Notes under the pieces: generated by a model
Told to the model about the DNA's origin: nothing
Databases searched by the model: none
What the model saw: the letters and a program-made list of their open reading frames with translations, nothing else
Program-made: the position numbers and the translations under genes
Part shown: in pieces, positions 19,354 through 29,614 of the stretch
Position numbering within the stretch: the first letter of the stretch is position 1
How the letters are laid out: each line of letters starts with the position of its first letter
DNA from: G963701675 sp963701675
GTDB taxonomy: Bacteria > Planctomycetota > Planctomycetia > Gemmatales > Gemmataceae
Direction of reading: 5' to 3'
NCBI GenBank assembly: GCA_963701675.1
Contig: OY969623.1
Coordinates: 1,364,001 to 1,428,000, forward strand
Length of the DNA: 64,000 nucleotides

Positions 19354-20868
19354 ATGTACGCAGATCTCACTCCAGCCGCTACACGAGCTATGCAAGCAGC
19401 GTGCCGCATCGCGGGCCCCGACGGCTGCAACGCCGAACACATCCTCGCCGCCCTAATTGAAGACGTTGAAGGCAGACCAGCAGTGCTTCTTGCCCGTGCC
19501 GGAGTCGACGTCGAATCGCTGTCCGATAGCCTACCCAAGACTCAGGCCTGTTCTGAACCGGAAACGAGGCAGTTCAGCCCGCTGCTCGACGACCTTGCCG
19601 ACCGAGCCTACGAGCTGTCGAAAATGACCTCGGGTGACCGAGTCGTCGGTACCGAACATCTATTGCTGGCGGTGCTTCAGTTGGATTCGTCGCTTCGCGA
19701 GAAACTCGAACATCAGGGCCTCAAGTTTGACCAGCTTCACACGGCGATCCTCGGCGGCTCCGACAAAAGCTTGCCGTTAGACGAACCGTTGCAATTACTT
19801 GGGGCAACGGTCGAAATCGATCTCGCTCGGGTTCTCGACGCCGCCGCCAATCGGGCGCGCGAAGCTTTGCGGGTTATGGAAGATCACTGCCGCTTCGTTC
19901 TCGACGACGCATTTCTCACCCGACGATGCAAGGAGCTTCGCCACGAACTGGCGAATGCGCTAGCCGGCCTCACGGCGAATTGGCTGCTGGAAGCGCGCGA
20001 CACCGTTCATGACGTCGGTACGACCATCAGCACCCCTGAGGAACAACAACGGACGTCGGTGCAGGGTGTAATCCAGGCAAACTGCAAGCGATTGCAGGAA
20101 TCACTTCGAAGCTTGGAAGAGTACGGAAAACTGAAAGATTCGCGCGTGGGTCAGACGCTGGAAAAACTGCGTTACCAAAGCTATACATTGGAGCGCTCCC
20201 TCATTCACGGCGGAAGCGCTCGGCAACGCCTCGCCGACGCCCGCCTGTACGCCTTGTTGTCCTCAACGACGTGTCAAGCGGCTCTGGATTGGACCATTCG
20301 CGAAGCGGCCGCCGGCGGCGTCCAGATCATTCAGCTTCGCGAAAAGAACTTGCCCGACAGGGAACTGCTGGCCAAGGCCCGGCAAGTACGGCGGTGGACG
20401 CGTGAAGCCGGCGTCCTCTTTATCGTCAACGACCGACCCGACATTGCCCGGTTAGCCGAGGCCGACGGCGTTCACGTCGGACAGGAGGACCTCCCGGTCC
20501 GGGCCGCCCGCCGGATCATCGGACACGACGCCCTCATCGGTGTCAGCACTCACAACCTGGAGCAGGTAGGGCAGGCGGTCTTGGACGGCGCCAGTTACAT
20601 CGGCGTTGGGCCGGCATTTCCTTCCGGCACCAAGGAGTTCGCAGAGTTCCCCGGCCTGGAGTTTGCCCGCGCAGCCGTCGCCGAGACCTCGCTGCCCGCC
20701 TTTGTGCTTGGAGGGATCAATCCAGACAACATCCAAACCGTTGTCGCGGCAGGACTGAACCGGGTCGCCGTTGGTGAGGCGATTGCCCAGGCGAACGATC
20801 CTCGGCAAGTTGCCAAGGAGTTGCACCAGGCTCTCAGTAGGCCAGATGGGCGACTCGGATCACTTTAG
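19354..20868 (+). CDS. thiE: Three-domain protein: ClpN-like - ThiD2 - ThiE (thiamine phosphate synthase)
   Basis: About 504 residues from ATG 19354; an in-frame ATG at 19318 would read through the palindrome. Residues 1-140 form a double ClpN repeat (AEHILAALIEDVEG and TEHLLLAVLQLDSSLREKL), the substrate-recognition domain of Clp ATPases. Residues about 150-270 are a ThiD2-type domain (AANRAREALRVMEDHCRFVL), a family reported to act as a pyrimidine kinase for thiamine. Residues about 295-500 are ThiE: IQLREKN, FIVNDRPDIA, DGVHVGQEDLP, YIGVGPAFPSGTKEF and VLGGINPDN, with the phosphate and thiazole-binding residues in place. It should join hydroxymethylpyrimidine diphosphate and thiazole phosphate to thiamine phosphate. 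ThiD2-ThiE fusions are known in planctomycetes; the added ClpN part is unusual. Confidence 0.9.
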   Translation: MYADLTPAATRAMQAACRIAGPDGCNAEHILAALIEDVEGRPAVLLARAGVDVESLSDSLPKTQACSEPETRQFSPLLDDLADRAYELSKMTSGDRVVGTEHLLLAVLQLDSSLREKLEHQGLKFDQLHTAILGGSDKSLPLDEPLQLLGATVEIDLARVLDAAANRAREALRVMEDHCRFVLDDAFLTRRCKELRHELANALAGLTANWLLEARDTVHDVGTTISTPEEQQRTSVQGVIQANCKRLQESLRSLEEYGKLKDSRVGQTLEKLRYQSYTLERSLIHGGSARQRLADARLYALLSSTTCQAALDWTIREAAAGGVQIIQLREKNLPDRELLAKARQVRRWTREAGVLFIVNDRPDIARLAEADGVHVGQEDLPVRAARRIIGHDALIGVSTHNLEQVGQAVLDGASYIGVGPAFPSGTKEFAEFPGLEFARAAVAETSLPAFVLGGINPDNIQTVVAAGLNRVAVGEAIAQANDPRQVAKELHQALSRPDGRLGSL

Positions 20869-20969
20869 CTCGGTGGCGGTTTCGTCGTTGCAGTTGCCAA
20901 ACGCGACGCTTAGAATGACAGCGATCCGGGAACCGCATGTGAAGGAATACTTGGCAGAGGAGCCTATCA

Positions 20970-22759
20970 ATGAGGAGCAAATGTCAGCACCCAGCGGTTT
21001 GCCAGTTGGAGACACGCTACACCACTAACCTATTAGTCGTTCCGCCATTGGTGCCGTCTGGATTGTCAGTTCTCGCACCGCATCAAGTGAACGATTCGGT
21101 GGCGTTGGTCGAAGGAGACGCCGAGAGTGAGGCACGCGTCCCGCTCGGACTTTTCGATGTCAATCCGCCTGCCACCTCCGACGATGTTGAGCCAGCCAGT
21201 TCTGCCAGTGACAGGAGTCAGCCCGCGCTTCAACGTCAGGAGCTTACGTCTGAGACGATGCTTGCTTCGCTGAACTTCGATGTCGAAACGCCGACTGAAT
21301 CGGAACCGCTCAGTGTTCCCTTCGAGAACCAAGGCGCTTTGGCGATGCGTCCCAAAAGTGCGGCATCCGCCCAAGTTTCGACTAGAATTGAATCCGAAGC
21401 GGAATCGACGGCGAATACTATCGCCGGCGCCCAAAGCGCCTGGGTCTCGGATTCGCAGCCTGTGCACTCTGAAGATTTCCCTGATGGCAACAACCAACCG
21501 ATTGTGATTCCAGCATCTGTTCCAAATAAGGCCGCTAGAGAATTGGACTCTCCGGCCGGATGCCAGCGGTCGAAGTATCTGCAAACTGGAGCGGTCCCGG
21601 AGCAACACGAGATGTGCAACTTACAGTCACCGTTGATAGGCATCGGTTCGTGCCGGTAAACGCCAACAACGACAACGGTAGCCAGGTCACCGATGGCTGG
21701 CCGGCGCGGCGCGATTTCGAATATCCATATAATCCCGGCGATTTTGATTTTGTTCGCGCGACGGTGACTGAGATTCCGCCTGGAAGTGAAGGAGAACTAA
21801 CGTACGGCTTTACTTCGCTTTCGGAGATTCCAGATGTCGTGCGATTTTGGGATGCCGGCAAGCAGAACGTCACGGAAGGCGGCTACTACCCGAACGTGCC
21901 CGCTGATGTTTTCCATATTGAAGGTCTCGAACCCTCGATCGTAGAAGACGACGTCAAGATTACCGTCTGCTACGTCCATACCGTTCCACCCGATCCAATC
22001 CCGCGGCTTGGATGGGGAGTTGTCTACATATCTATTACGCCCATAATCAAGGAATTTACGGTAAAGCCCTATCAAGCCGGTCAGCCCAACATTCACTTCA
22101 AGGCAAATGATCCCCTCCGGGGACTTATTGTGAACACACCGGATGGGGATTTGGGTGTGAAATTCTTGGGCCACGTCAGGAAGAATTCAATAAGGGGTGA
22201 TCTGGTATTCATCCATAACCTGATATCGGTTGGAAACGCCCTTCACGCGGGCAGCACTGCGGGTGTTGAATACACCCCGGGAAGCGGACTCCCATCAAAG
22301 AATCTCTTGCCAAAACCTGAAAAGAACTTCCCAATGGTTGATTCAAATCCGTATGCGGACGGATTCCCTATTTACAATCACGGTTCATTCCAGGATGTCG
22401 AGAAAACAGCAGAGGTTCACAAGATATACGCAGAGGATGCACCGGATACGGGAACTCCCAGTGATGGGGCTAACGCCAACAAGATCTCCCTGATGGACAT
22501 GAATTATGTGTTCACGCTTTACTTGGTATGGCAGTTTCCTGGCGACGTTTTTTATCCCCTCGCCGAAATAGACTGGTATGTGGAGTTTTGGGCTGACGAC
22601 AAGAGACCTGGCGGACAACAGGGAAACGGACTAAACCAGATCCTGAATCCGTTCGGTCTTCTTACGCCGGGTGTAAACGTCTACTCGAGAACGCACGAGA
22701 AACCGGGGGCCCTTGCCCTTACTGATCCGATCGCAGAATGGGATATGGCATACCAATGA
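20970..22759 (+). CDS. Large exported protein of unknown function with planctomycete export motif, frameshifted
   Basis: ATG 20970 has GAGGAG about seven bases upstream. The N-terminus contains QLETRYTTNLLVVPP, a form of the LExR....L motif found at the start of planctomycete surface proteins, then a low-complexity acidic/Ser-rich stretch to about residue 195. Near 21555 the frame changes by one base and the protein continues (MPAVEVSANWSGPG and following) for about 400 residues, with beta-rich blocks such as DVQLTVTVDRHRFVPVNAN and the ending IAEWDMAYQ. Corrected length is about 595 residues. I recognise no catalytic motif. The sequence has more A and T than nearby housekeeping genes. The stop overlaps the next start (ATGA), so this and the two following genes look like one operon. 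Confidence 0.65.
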
Positions 22760-23466
22760 AACGAACATTCACTTACTCTTGGACTACTTGGTACTTGGCA
22801 TCGTGTGCAACAATCTTCTGCATTAGCCGAATGGACTCAGGTGCGCACGCCGTCGACGCCGACCAATTTCGAGTGGTGCAGGAATTCGACTATGTTGTGG
22901 ATCCAAAGGAATGGATCGTAATGCGGCGTAGCGGACTGCGTTACTACGGTCATTTGGATAGCGCGGGAAGTTTCATACCCCATCCGAAGATGAAGGCTTA
23001 CGCTCCCGATGAAGTGATTATTACGGGGGACAAAACGATGGCTCGGGACGCGAACCGCCCACGCAATGGGGAACAAGAAACCGTGTACGAGTACAGATCA
23101 GGTCGCTTGATTCGGGGAATACTGAATAGGGACGGTGATTTCATTCCTGAACTTGATTGCGAAGTGCTTTCGTTCGATAAATACGTCTACAGTCAGAAGG
23201 CGCTCCGCATTTACAACCTACCCGGCCAGTTCCGTCCCAAAGGACAGTCCAAGGTACGCGGTTTCGTCAAACACTTGCTGAGTGAGGTCAAGCCGGGAAT
23301 GTCAATGGAAAAGGTTGATGAGCTGCTTGGCGAAAAAGTCGCCCACGAGCGGGAGACTACAGGCAACATCTGCAGCTACTACTACACCAAATGGGACATC
23401 GTCGTCGACTTTGACAAGAAGGGCGCGGCCGTTAGCGCGCGGCCTGCAGAACCGTCAAAGAAGTAA
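22756..23466 (+). CDS. Exported protein of unknown function, SmpA/OmlA-like C-terminus
   Basis: The start ATG 22756 overlaps the upstream stop by four bases. 236 residues with a signal segment (WYLASCATIFCISRM). The middle has EWIVMRRSGLRYYGHLDSAG, GEQETVYEYRSGRLIRGIL and KALRIYNLPGQFRPKG, all repeated in the following gene. The C-terminal 55 residues have KPGMSMEKVDELLGE and a YYYTKWDIVVDFD strand, resembling the small SmpA/BamE-type fold (bacterial lipoprotein or inhibitor proteins). Function unknown. Two paralogous genes in tandem after a large exported protein suggest a secreted complex. Confidence 0.65.
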   Translation: MKRTFTYSWTTWYLASCATIFCISRMDSGAHAVDADQFRVVQEFDYVVDPKEWIVMRRSGLRYYGHLDSAGSFIPHPKMKAYAPDEVIITGDKTMARDANRPRNGEQETVYEYRSGRLIRGILNRDGDFIPELDCEVLSFDKYVYSQKALRIYNLPGQFRPKGQSKVRGFVKHLLSEVKPGMSMEKVDELLGEKVAHERETTGNICSYYYTKWDIVVDFDKKGAAVSARPAEPSKK

Positions 23467-23499
23467 GCCGAGCGACAATGCCGTCTCTGAAAGATTGTG

Positions 23500-23934
23500 A
23501 TGCTTTTCCTTTATGTCGCGTTGCTCGTCAATCCCATCGCGGACGACGTCAAGAAGCCGCCTGAGGTCCAGTACGTGTTCGTGGAGGATTTAAAGGAATG
23601 GGTCGTGATGCAGCGTGCCGGCGTAGCGTATTGGGGCAGGCTCGACGCGGCTGGTAACTTCTTACACGACGCCGGCCGAACTTCCGTCCCAAAGGACGCG
23701 ATGCACAAGAGTGGCTTGCCGGAAGCGAGGGAACTGAATTTTCCCCGAGGAGGTGAGCAAGAAACCGTTTACGAATACCGCTCCGGCCGCCTCATCAAAG
23801 GAGTCTTGGACAAAGACGGCGAATTTATTCCGGAGCTGAAATCGAAAGCCGTGTTGCTTCGAGACTACAAGTACCACCCAAAGGCGCTACGAATATACAA
23901 CCTGCCTGGCCGGTTCAAACCCAAAAGCAAATAG
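23500..23934 (+). CDS. Exported protein of unknown function, short paralogue of the preceding gene
   Basis: 144 residues from ATG 23500; GTG 23497 is also possible. A short hydrophobic N-terminus (MLFLYVALLVNPIA) is followed by EWVVMQRAGVAYWGRLDAAG, GEQETVYEYRSGRLIKGVL, DGEFIPEL and KALRIYNLPGRFKPK, matching the preceding protein along its length. It lacks the SmpA-like C-terminal part. It probably arose by tandem duplication and truncation, or is the ancestral form to which the extra domain was added. 33 bases separate the two genes. Confidence 0.65.
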   Translation: MLFLYVALLVNPIADDVKKPPEVQYVFVEDLKEWVVMQRAGVAYWGRLDAAGNFLHDAGRTSVPKDAMHKSGLPEARELNFPRGGEQETVYEYRSGRLIKGVLDKDGEFIPELKSKAVLLRDYKYHPKALRIYNLPGRFKPKSK

Positions 23935-23973
23935 GCTCGCAGCAGCACCGTTCCCCCCGATAAGATAGTCGCC

Positions 23974-26207
23974 ATGTCACCCGCCGCCCCGGCAACGCCA
24001 ATGGATCGGCTCAAGGATGTGGTTGCCCACCACTGGGGCTTCCATTCGCTCCGCCCGCTTCAAGAACAAGCCATGCGGGCCGTCATGGCTGGCCGGGATT
24101 CGGTCGTAGTCCTGCCGACCGGGGGTGGCAAGTCGCTTTGTTACCAGGCGCCAGCGGTGTTGCGGGGTGATACCACCGTGGTGGTGTCCCCGCTCATTGC
24201 CCTCATGAAGGACCAGGTTGACGCACTTCGAGCCAACGGTGTGCCGGCCACGCAAATCGACAGTTCCCAGTCGCCCGACGAGCGCTTCAGTTACGAGATG
24301 GACGTCCGACAGGGCGCCGTCCGCCTGTTGTTCGTGTCACCCGAACGCCTTGTGTTGACGGATTTCTATCGGCTTCTCCAGACGATCGGCGTAAAGACGT
24401 TTGCCATCGACGAGGCCCATTGCATCAGCCATTGGGGCCACGATTTCCGGCCGGAATATCGGCAAATGAACCGCTTGAAGGAGCTATTTCCCGCTGCCTC
24501 CGTTCATGCCTATACAGCAACGGCGACGGAACGGGTGCGAAAGGACATCGTTACTCAACTCGGATTGCGGAATGCCGAAGTTCTGGTCGGCGATTTCGAT
24601 AGGCCCAATCTTAACTACCGCATCTTGGCACGGCGTGACACGGTGCGCCAGGTGCTGGAGGTTATCGACCGGCATCGTGGTGAAGCGGGTATCGTCTACT
24701 GCTTACGTCGCCGCGATGTAGACAACTTAGCGGCCGACTTGGCGCCAATGGCGTAAGTGCCGAACCATACCACGCCGGGCTGACGGCAGAACAGCGGCGG
24801 ACGACGCAGGAAGCGTTCGCCGCGGAAAAGTGCGACATCGTCGTGGCAACCATTGCCTTTGGCATGGGAATTGATCGCTCCAACGTTCGCTTCGTACTGC
24901 ACACGGCGATGCCGAAATTGATGGAGCACTATCAACAGGAAACCGGAAGAGCGGGGCGCGACGGCCTCGAAGCGGAGTGCGTTTTGCTGCACTCGGGCGG
25001 CGATTTCATGTCGTGGAAATGGATCATGGAAAAATCCGCGGCGGAGCCCGGCGTCGATCCATCGTTCCTGCCCAGCGCCCTCAAACACTTGGAAGATCTC
25101 GACCGCTATTGTCGCGGCGCCAGTTGCCGCCACTCGGCGTTGGTGCAATACTTCGGCCAAACCTATTCAAAAGAGAATTGTGCCGCGTGCGACATTTGCC
25201 TGGGTGACGCCGAGCCGGTGCCCGAGGCCGTGACTATCGCCAAGAAGATACTCTCATGTGTCGCGCGTGTCCAAGAACGCTTCGGCGTCGGGCATGTCGT
25301 TTCGATTCTGCGGGGTGAAAACACCGAAGCCGTCCGAAAGCGTGAACATGACCAACTCACGACGTTCGGCCTGTTGCGAGAGTTTGCCAAAGGGGACGTG
25401 CGGGATTGGATTCATCAACTCGTCGGCCAAGCCGCCCTCGCACAGGAGCAGGTCACATTGCCGGACGGGAAGCAGGTGCCGATCCTGAAACTCAATGATG
25501 CTTCGTGGGAGGTCATGCGTGGGCAACGCACCGTCCGTCTCATGCAGCCGATGCGCCGTGAAAAAGACACAAGCGTTAAGAAATCGAGAATCGAAACCGA
25601 CGCATGGGAAGGCGTCGACAGAGAATTGTTCGAACAACTCCGCGTTCTGCGGCGCAAGCTCGCCGAGGAACGGCGCTGGCAGCCGTACTTGATATTCGGC
25701 GACACCACGCTCCGTGAGCTTGCGCGAAGCAGGCCGTCCACGCTGGAAAGGATGCGGCTGCTGTACGGCGTCGGTGAGAAAAAGCTCCGCGACTTCGGAG
25801 AGGCATTCCTGGAAGTCATCCGCAATTATTGTGACGCCAACGACGTGAAGCTCGATCCGATGACGCGTGTGCCCACCCTGGCGCCGATTCGCACCGCGGC
25901 ACGGCCGAGTCCGGTTCGTGAACTAGCCTGCCGACTGTTCCGAGAGCAATGCGCCGTCGAAGATGTGATGCACCAGACCGGGCGGAGCCACTCAACCGTG
26001 ATGGGTTATCTTGCCGAATGGATTCGTGACGAACGGCCGGAATCGATTCAGACTTGGGTAACGCCCGAAATCTACCGGCGAGTCGCCGAAGCTGCGAAAA
26101 AGGTGGGAACAGATCGGTTGAAGCCCATTTTCGTGAAGTTGGCTGAGCAGGTTCCCTATGACACGATCCGATTGGTGGTGGCGCACTCCACATTGAAACC
26201 GGGTTAG
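23974..26207 (+). CDS. recQ: ATP-dependent DNA helicase RecQ, one frameshift
   Basis: A superfamily 2 helicase. Walker A is in VVLPTGGGKSLCYQAPA, motif II is DEAHCISHWGHDFRPEY, and motif VI is QETGRAGRDGLEAECVLL; the RQC zinc site shows CAACDICLG. An HRDC-like helical domain and a C-terminal helix-turn-helix (TGRSHSTVMGYLAEWIRDE) follow. Near 24747 one base appears to be missing: the first frame stops in LAADLAPMA while the expected helicase continuation ANGVSAEPYHAGLTAEQ is read in the next frame. Corrected length is about 745 residues. RecQ unwinds 3'-overhang DNA in recombination repair. An intact product is likely, as the two halves join exactly. Confidence 0.93.
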
Positions 26208-26430
26208 GCGCACTTTCTCGAATTGTCATCGGCCCGTCAACCACTTCCTGCATTTCAATTATTGGCATCGTGTCCGCGATGAAATCGAAGGCAGGACGGG
26301 CGCGGTACAAGATTTGCCAATAAACGTCACACTTAGCCGCGACAGACGCATTGGCCGCCAAAGCGAGCGCGAAGGCTCTGTCGTGGCCGGCGTTCAGTCA
26401 TATTTCTCATTTCGGTAAGGAGATGCAATC

Positions 26431-28290
26431 ATGCCGGGGAAGAACTCGCACAAAACTGGGAAGAACGCAGCCGCCCATTGGTCAAGAGCCCTTCTTCATG
26501 TGGAACGACTCGAAAGTCGCACGGTGCTGAGCAACATCTACGCCCTGACGACATCCGACACAATTCTGCGGTTTGACAGCAACACGCCTGGAACTATCGA
26601 CGACACACTGACCTTGAGCGGGTTGCAACCCGGCGAGGACTTGTTAGGGATCGATTTTCGCCCGGCCACGGGTCAGCTGTACGGATTGGGCAGCACTTCG
26701 CGTTTGTATACCATCAACCTGGGCACAGGGGCTGCCGTGGCGGTGAACACATCCCCATTTTCCACTCTGTTGTCCGGCACGCGGTTCGGCTTCGACTTCA
26801 ATCCGACCGTCGACCGAATACGCGTCGTAAGTGACGCCAATCAGAATCTACGGATCAACCCCAACAACGGCGCGGTGATCGTAGACGCCAACCTGAATCC
26901 CGGTGACCCGAACGTTGTCGCCTCGGCATACACGAACAATTTCGTCGGCGCCGCGGCCACGACGTTGTTCGGCATCGATTCCGTTTCCGATAACCTGGTG
27001 CGACAAGCACCTCCCAACGATGGCACGCTCGTAGTGGTCGGCGCGCTGGGAGTCGACCCTGCGGACCAGATTGGATTCGACATTGTGGGGGGCGGCGGGC
27101 CCGGCACTGCGGGAAATGCGTATGCCGCATTCACCGCCGGCGCCTTTACAGGGCTCTACAACATCAACCTGGATACGGGCGAGGCGACCTTGCTAGGCAG
27201 TATCGGCAACGGCCTCCAAGATATCGACGGACTCGCTGCCGCTGCCAATGGATTCAAATTCTTTGCCGTCGGCGGCGGGGCCGGTCGAGTTCGCCTATTG
27301 GAACCGGACGCCTCACTGATCGTCGAGTTCAATGCCTATGGAGGCAGCGACCGCGAGGTTTACGTGGCCGCCGGGGATCTTAATCGCGATGGCATTCCCG
27401 AATTAGTCACCTCGACGGCAACTACCTCGGCGCACGTCAAGATATTCGACGGCGCCGACTTCGCTAATGGCACGTTTAACTCAAACAATCCGGACGCGAG
27501 CCTCCTGACACAATTCTTCGCTTTTTCACCGAGCTTCAACATCGGCGCGACCATCGCGGTTGGCGATGTCACGGGTGACCTTATCAACGATCTCATTATC
27601 GGCGCCGCTTCGGGTAACCCCGAAGTGAAAATCATTAACGGCGCTGACATTGCCGACGGATCCTTCGACCCCAACAATCTCGGCGCGAGCACTGCCTTCC
27701 GGTTCTTCGCATACGGCGTGAATTTCAACGTCGGGGCCTCCGTGGCTGTCGGCGACCTCGATCGCGATGGTTTTCGCGAATTGATCACCGGCGCGCTGCC
27801 CGGTAATCCGCACGTGAAAGTGTTCGACGGCGTCGCATTTTCTTCGGGCGGGTCGTTTGATGCTAACAACCCCGACGCCAGCGCCATCGCCAGCTTCTTC
27901 GCCTACGGAATCAATTTCAACATCGGCGTTTTCGTGTCGACGGGCGACACGAACGGAGACGGGCTTATCGACCTGGTGACAGGCGCTTCACGAGGAAATC
28001 CGCACGTGCGCGTGTTCGACGGCGATGCCTTCCGAACGGGAACATTTGACCCGTCGAACGCTGCCAGCTCCCTTACGAACTTTTTTGCGTTTGAGCTCGG
28101 CACCGATGTCGGCGTCCGCGTAGGCGTCGTGGATTTTGACAACGATGGCATCGGTGAAATTCTATGCGGTTCTGCCGGTGGAGTTTCCCGATTACGAATC
28201 TTCAGCGGCGATGCCGCAGGCATAAACGCTAACCCGATGCTGGACGTAAATCTCGGTTTCACCGGCAGCATTGCAGTTGCCGCATCGTAG
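26431..28290 (+). CDS. Planctomycete surface protein: DUF4394 domain plus FG-GAP-like repeats
   Basis: 619 residues with AAGGAG nine bases before ATG 26431. The N-terminus carries the planctomycete export motif in VERLESRTVLSNIYAL. Residues about 40-260 form a DUF4394 domain (GIDFRPATGQLYGLGSTSRLY, FDFNPTVDRIRVVSDANQNL). The rest holds five calcium-binding-like beta-propeller repeats of the VCBS/FG-GAP type, each with a GDLNRDGIPELVT, GDLDRDGFRELIT or GDTNGDGLIDLVTGA core and HVKVFDG. Cell-surface location is likely, with Ca binding at the D-x-[DN]-x-DG loops. A palindrome follows 20 bases after the stop. Confidence 0.85.
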   Translation: MPGKNSHKTGKNAAAHWSRALLHVERLESRTVLSNIYALTTSDTILRFDSNTPGTIDDTLTLSGLQPGEDLLGIDFRPATGQLYGLGSTSRLYTINLGTGAAVAVNTSPFSTLLSGTRFGFDFNPTVDRIRVVSDANQNLRINPNNGAVIVDANLNPGDPNVVASAYTNNFVGAAATTLFGIDSVSDNLVRQAPPNDGTLVVVGALGVDPADQIGFDIVGGGGPGTAGNAYAAFTAGAFTGLYNINLDTGEATLLGSIGNGLQDIDGLAAAANGFKFFAVGGGAGRVRLLEPDASLIVEFNAYGGSDREVYVAAGDLNRDGIPELVTSTATTSAHVKIFDGADFANGTFNSNNPDASLLTQFFAFSPSFNIGATIAVGDVTGDLINDLIIGAASGNPEVKIINGADIADGSFDPNNLGASTAFRFFAYGVNFNVGASVAVGDLDRDGFRELITGALPGNPHVKVFDGVAFSSGGSFDANNPDASAIASFFAYGINFNIGVFVSTGDTNGDGLIDLVTGASRGNPHVRVFDGDAFRTGTFDPSNAASSLTNFFAFELGTDVGVRVGVVDFDNDGIGEILCGSAGGVSRLRIFSGDAAGINANPMLDVNLGFTGSIAVAAS

Positions 28291-28309
28291 AGTGACAGCG
28301 GACAACACT

Positions 28310-28337
28310 AAGCCCCCGGGCCGCGGCCCGGGGGCTT
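28310..28337. terminator. Perfect 28-base GC-rich palindrome, likely terminator
   Basis: A perfect dyad of 14-base halves lies 20 bases after the stop of the surface-protein gene and before the convergent gene ending at 28353. It would fold into a strong hairpin in transcripts from either side. There is no T-run of note. Confidence 0.75.
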
Positions 28338-28352
28338 CGCCGCATAGTCAAC

Positions 28353-29450
28353 TCACCTACGATCCCGCTTCACTACCGTCCCACCCGGCAGTTTCCGCCA
28401 GATGAATGCAACAAACCGGCTCTCCGGATCGACGGCGATCACTTGGAAAACGACGTAGAAATCGTTTCCGCGGTTGTCCTTGATGTGCTCCAAATAAACG
28501 TGCTTCTCAATGGCCTTAAACTCCGCTGACTCCCATTTTGTCGTGCCGTCCAGACCGACCGCTTTTGGATTCGGATCAACAGTGAATTCCACAGTACTCA
28601 GATTGGCGACGCGGTTTTCTTGACCCACTACCATGTGAATGTCGAAGGTGTTGTCTGCGCCGCCGTTGTCAAACTGTATTTGCACATCGTTGAAGTGCTT
28701 CGCTTCTTCGGCGGTTTCGTAGATGAAGCTATAGGTAGAGAAAAGGTAACGGCCACCCGCGTAGCGCCGCGAATGCAAGAGCACGGGCGGGTATTTCGCC
28801 GCGAGCTCTTTGAGTGTAGCGTCCTTCTCGATCTTTGCGGTAACCGTCTTCGACCACCCGGCCAATAGTTCCGCCGCCATTTCTTCCCATTCTTTGTCGA
28901 GTGCATCGCGCCTTTTTGTGTTGAAGTTGGCATAGTAGTTCGCGGAATGGTATGCATGTCCAGCTTTTGTGTACTCGGCAAGCTTCCTGTAGACGCGAGC
29001 CAAGCGAAGATACGCCTCGCTAAGAAAAGGGATGTCAGCGTCCGGCGCCTTCTGCCGAATCGGATGGTACCTCGCCAGCCCTTCCTTAACGGCCTGTTCG
29101 TACAACTCAGCCGCCTTCTTGAAGTCCTTCGCTTTTTCCGCAGTGACCGCTTCCCCGAAGAGCTTGTTGAGTGTGTCGGGCTCGAGCGCTTCAACAAGCT
29201 GGCGGGCACGCCGCGTGATTTCCGCGTCCTTATTAGTCTCCATCGCCTTACGCAGGGCATCGACTGCAGGTGCCCCAATCTCCCGCAGGCGCTTGTTGGC
29301 AGCTTCTCGCTCCTCGAACGATTTGCTCCCAAGCTGCTCGATCAGCTTGTTGATAACGGCAGGCTCGACTTTTTGCGGGACGACCGGTTTCTTGTCTTCG
29401 TCGTTCCACACTCCCACAAGACTTAGCGATAGCAGCAAAATTCTTAGCAT
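28353..29450 (-). CDS. Exported HEAT/TPR-like protein of unknown function
   Basis: The start chosen is 29450 (MLRILLLSLSLVGVW); an in-frame start at 29498 exists upstream. 365 residues. After the signal comes a single HEAT-like helix pair (SFEEREAANKRLREIGAPAV) of the type frequent in planctomycete exported proteins, then a TPR-like part (AKDFKKAAELYEQAVKEGL), and a beta-rich C-terminal half (ADNTFDIHMVVGQENRV). No catalytic motif is seen. It probably mediates protein contacts in the periplasm. Confidence 0.65.
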   Translation of the reverse strand: MLRILLLSLSLVGVWNDEDKKPVVPQKVEPAVINKLIEQLGSKSFEEREAANKRLREIGAPAVDALRKAMETNKDAEITRRARQLVEALEPDTLNKLFGEAVTAEKAKDFKKAAELYEQAVKEGLARYHPIRQKAPDADIPFLSEAYLRLARVYRKLAEYTKAGHAYHSANYYANFNTKRRDALDKEWEEMAAELLAGWSKTVTAKIEKDATLKELAAKYPPVLLHSRRYAGGRYLFSTYSFIYETAEEAKHFNDVQIQFDNGGADNTFDIHMVVGQENRVANLSTVEFTVDPNPKAVGLDGTTKWESAEFKAIEKHVYLEHIKDNRGNDFYVVFQVIAVDPESRFVAFIWRKLPGGTVVKRDRR

Positions 29451-29534
29451 GATCGGGCCTCCGGAATTATTCCGATGATACTCGATGTGTTCGATCAAGA
29501 CAAACGGCGGGCGCGGCGATACGCGAAACGATGG

Positions 29535-29614
29535 TTAGCCGCGACGCGGAGTCTTCGGAGCGGAGCGCTAGACGGCTACCGCGCTCCGCTCCGAAGACTC
29601 CGCGTCGCGGCTAA
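29535..29614. repeat. Perfect 34-base inverted repeat with 12-base loop
   Basis: Arms 29535-29568 and 29581-29614 are exact reverse complements around a 12-base loop. The right arm contains the stop codon of the PHP gene (29611-29613), so this gene ends inside the stem. The length and perfection point to a recently copied palindromic element or a very strong terminator or mRNA-stabilising structure. Confidence 0.95.

Noticed and set aside
29535..29614. Insertion-sequence end
   Set aside because: The inverted repeat has only 12 bases between its arms and no transposase gene, so it is not the pair of ends of an IS element.
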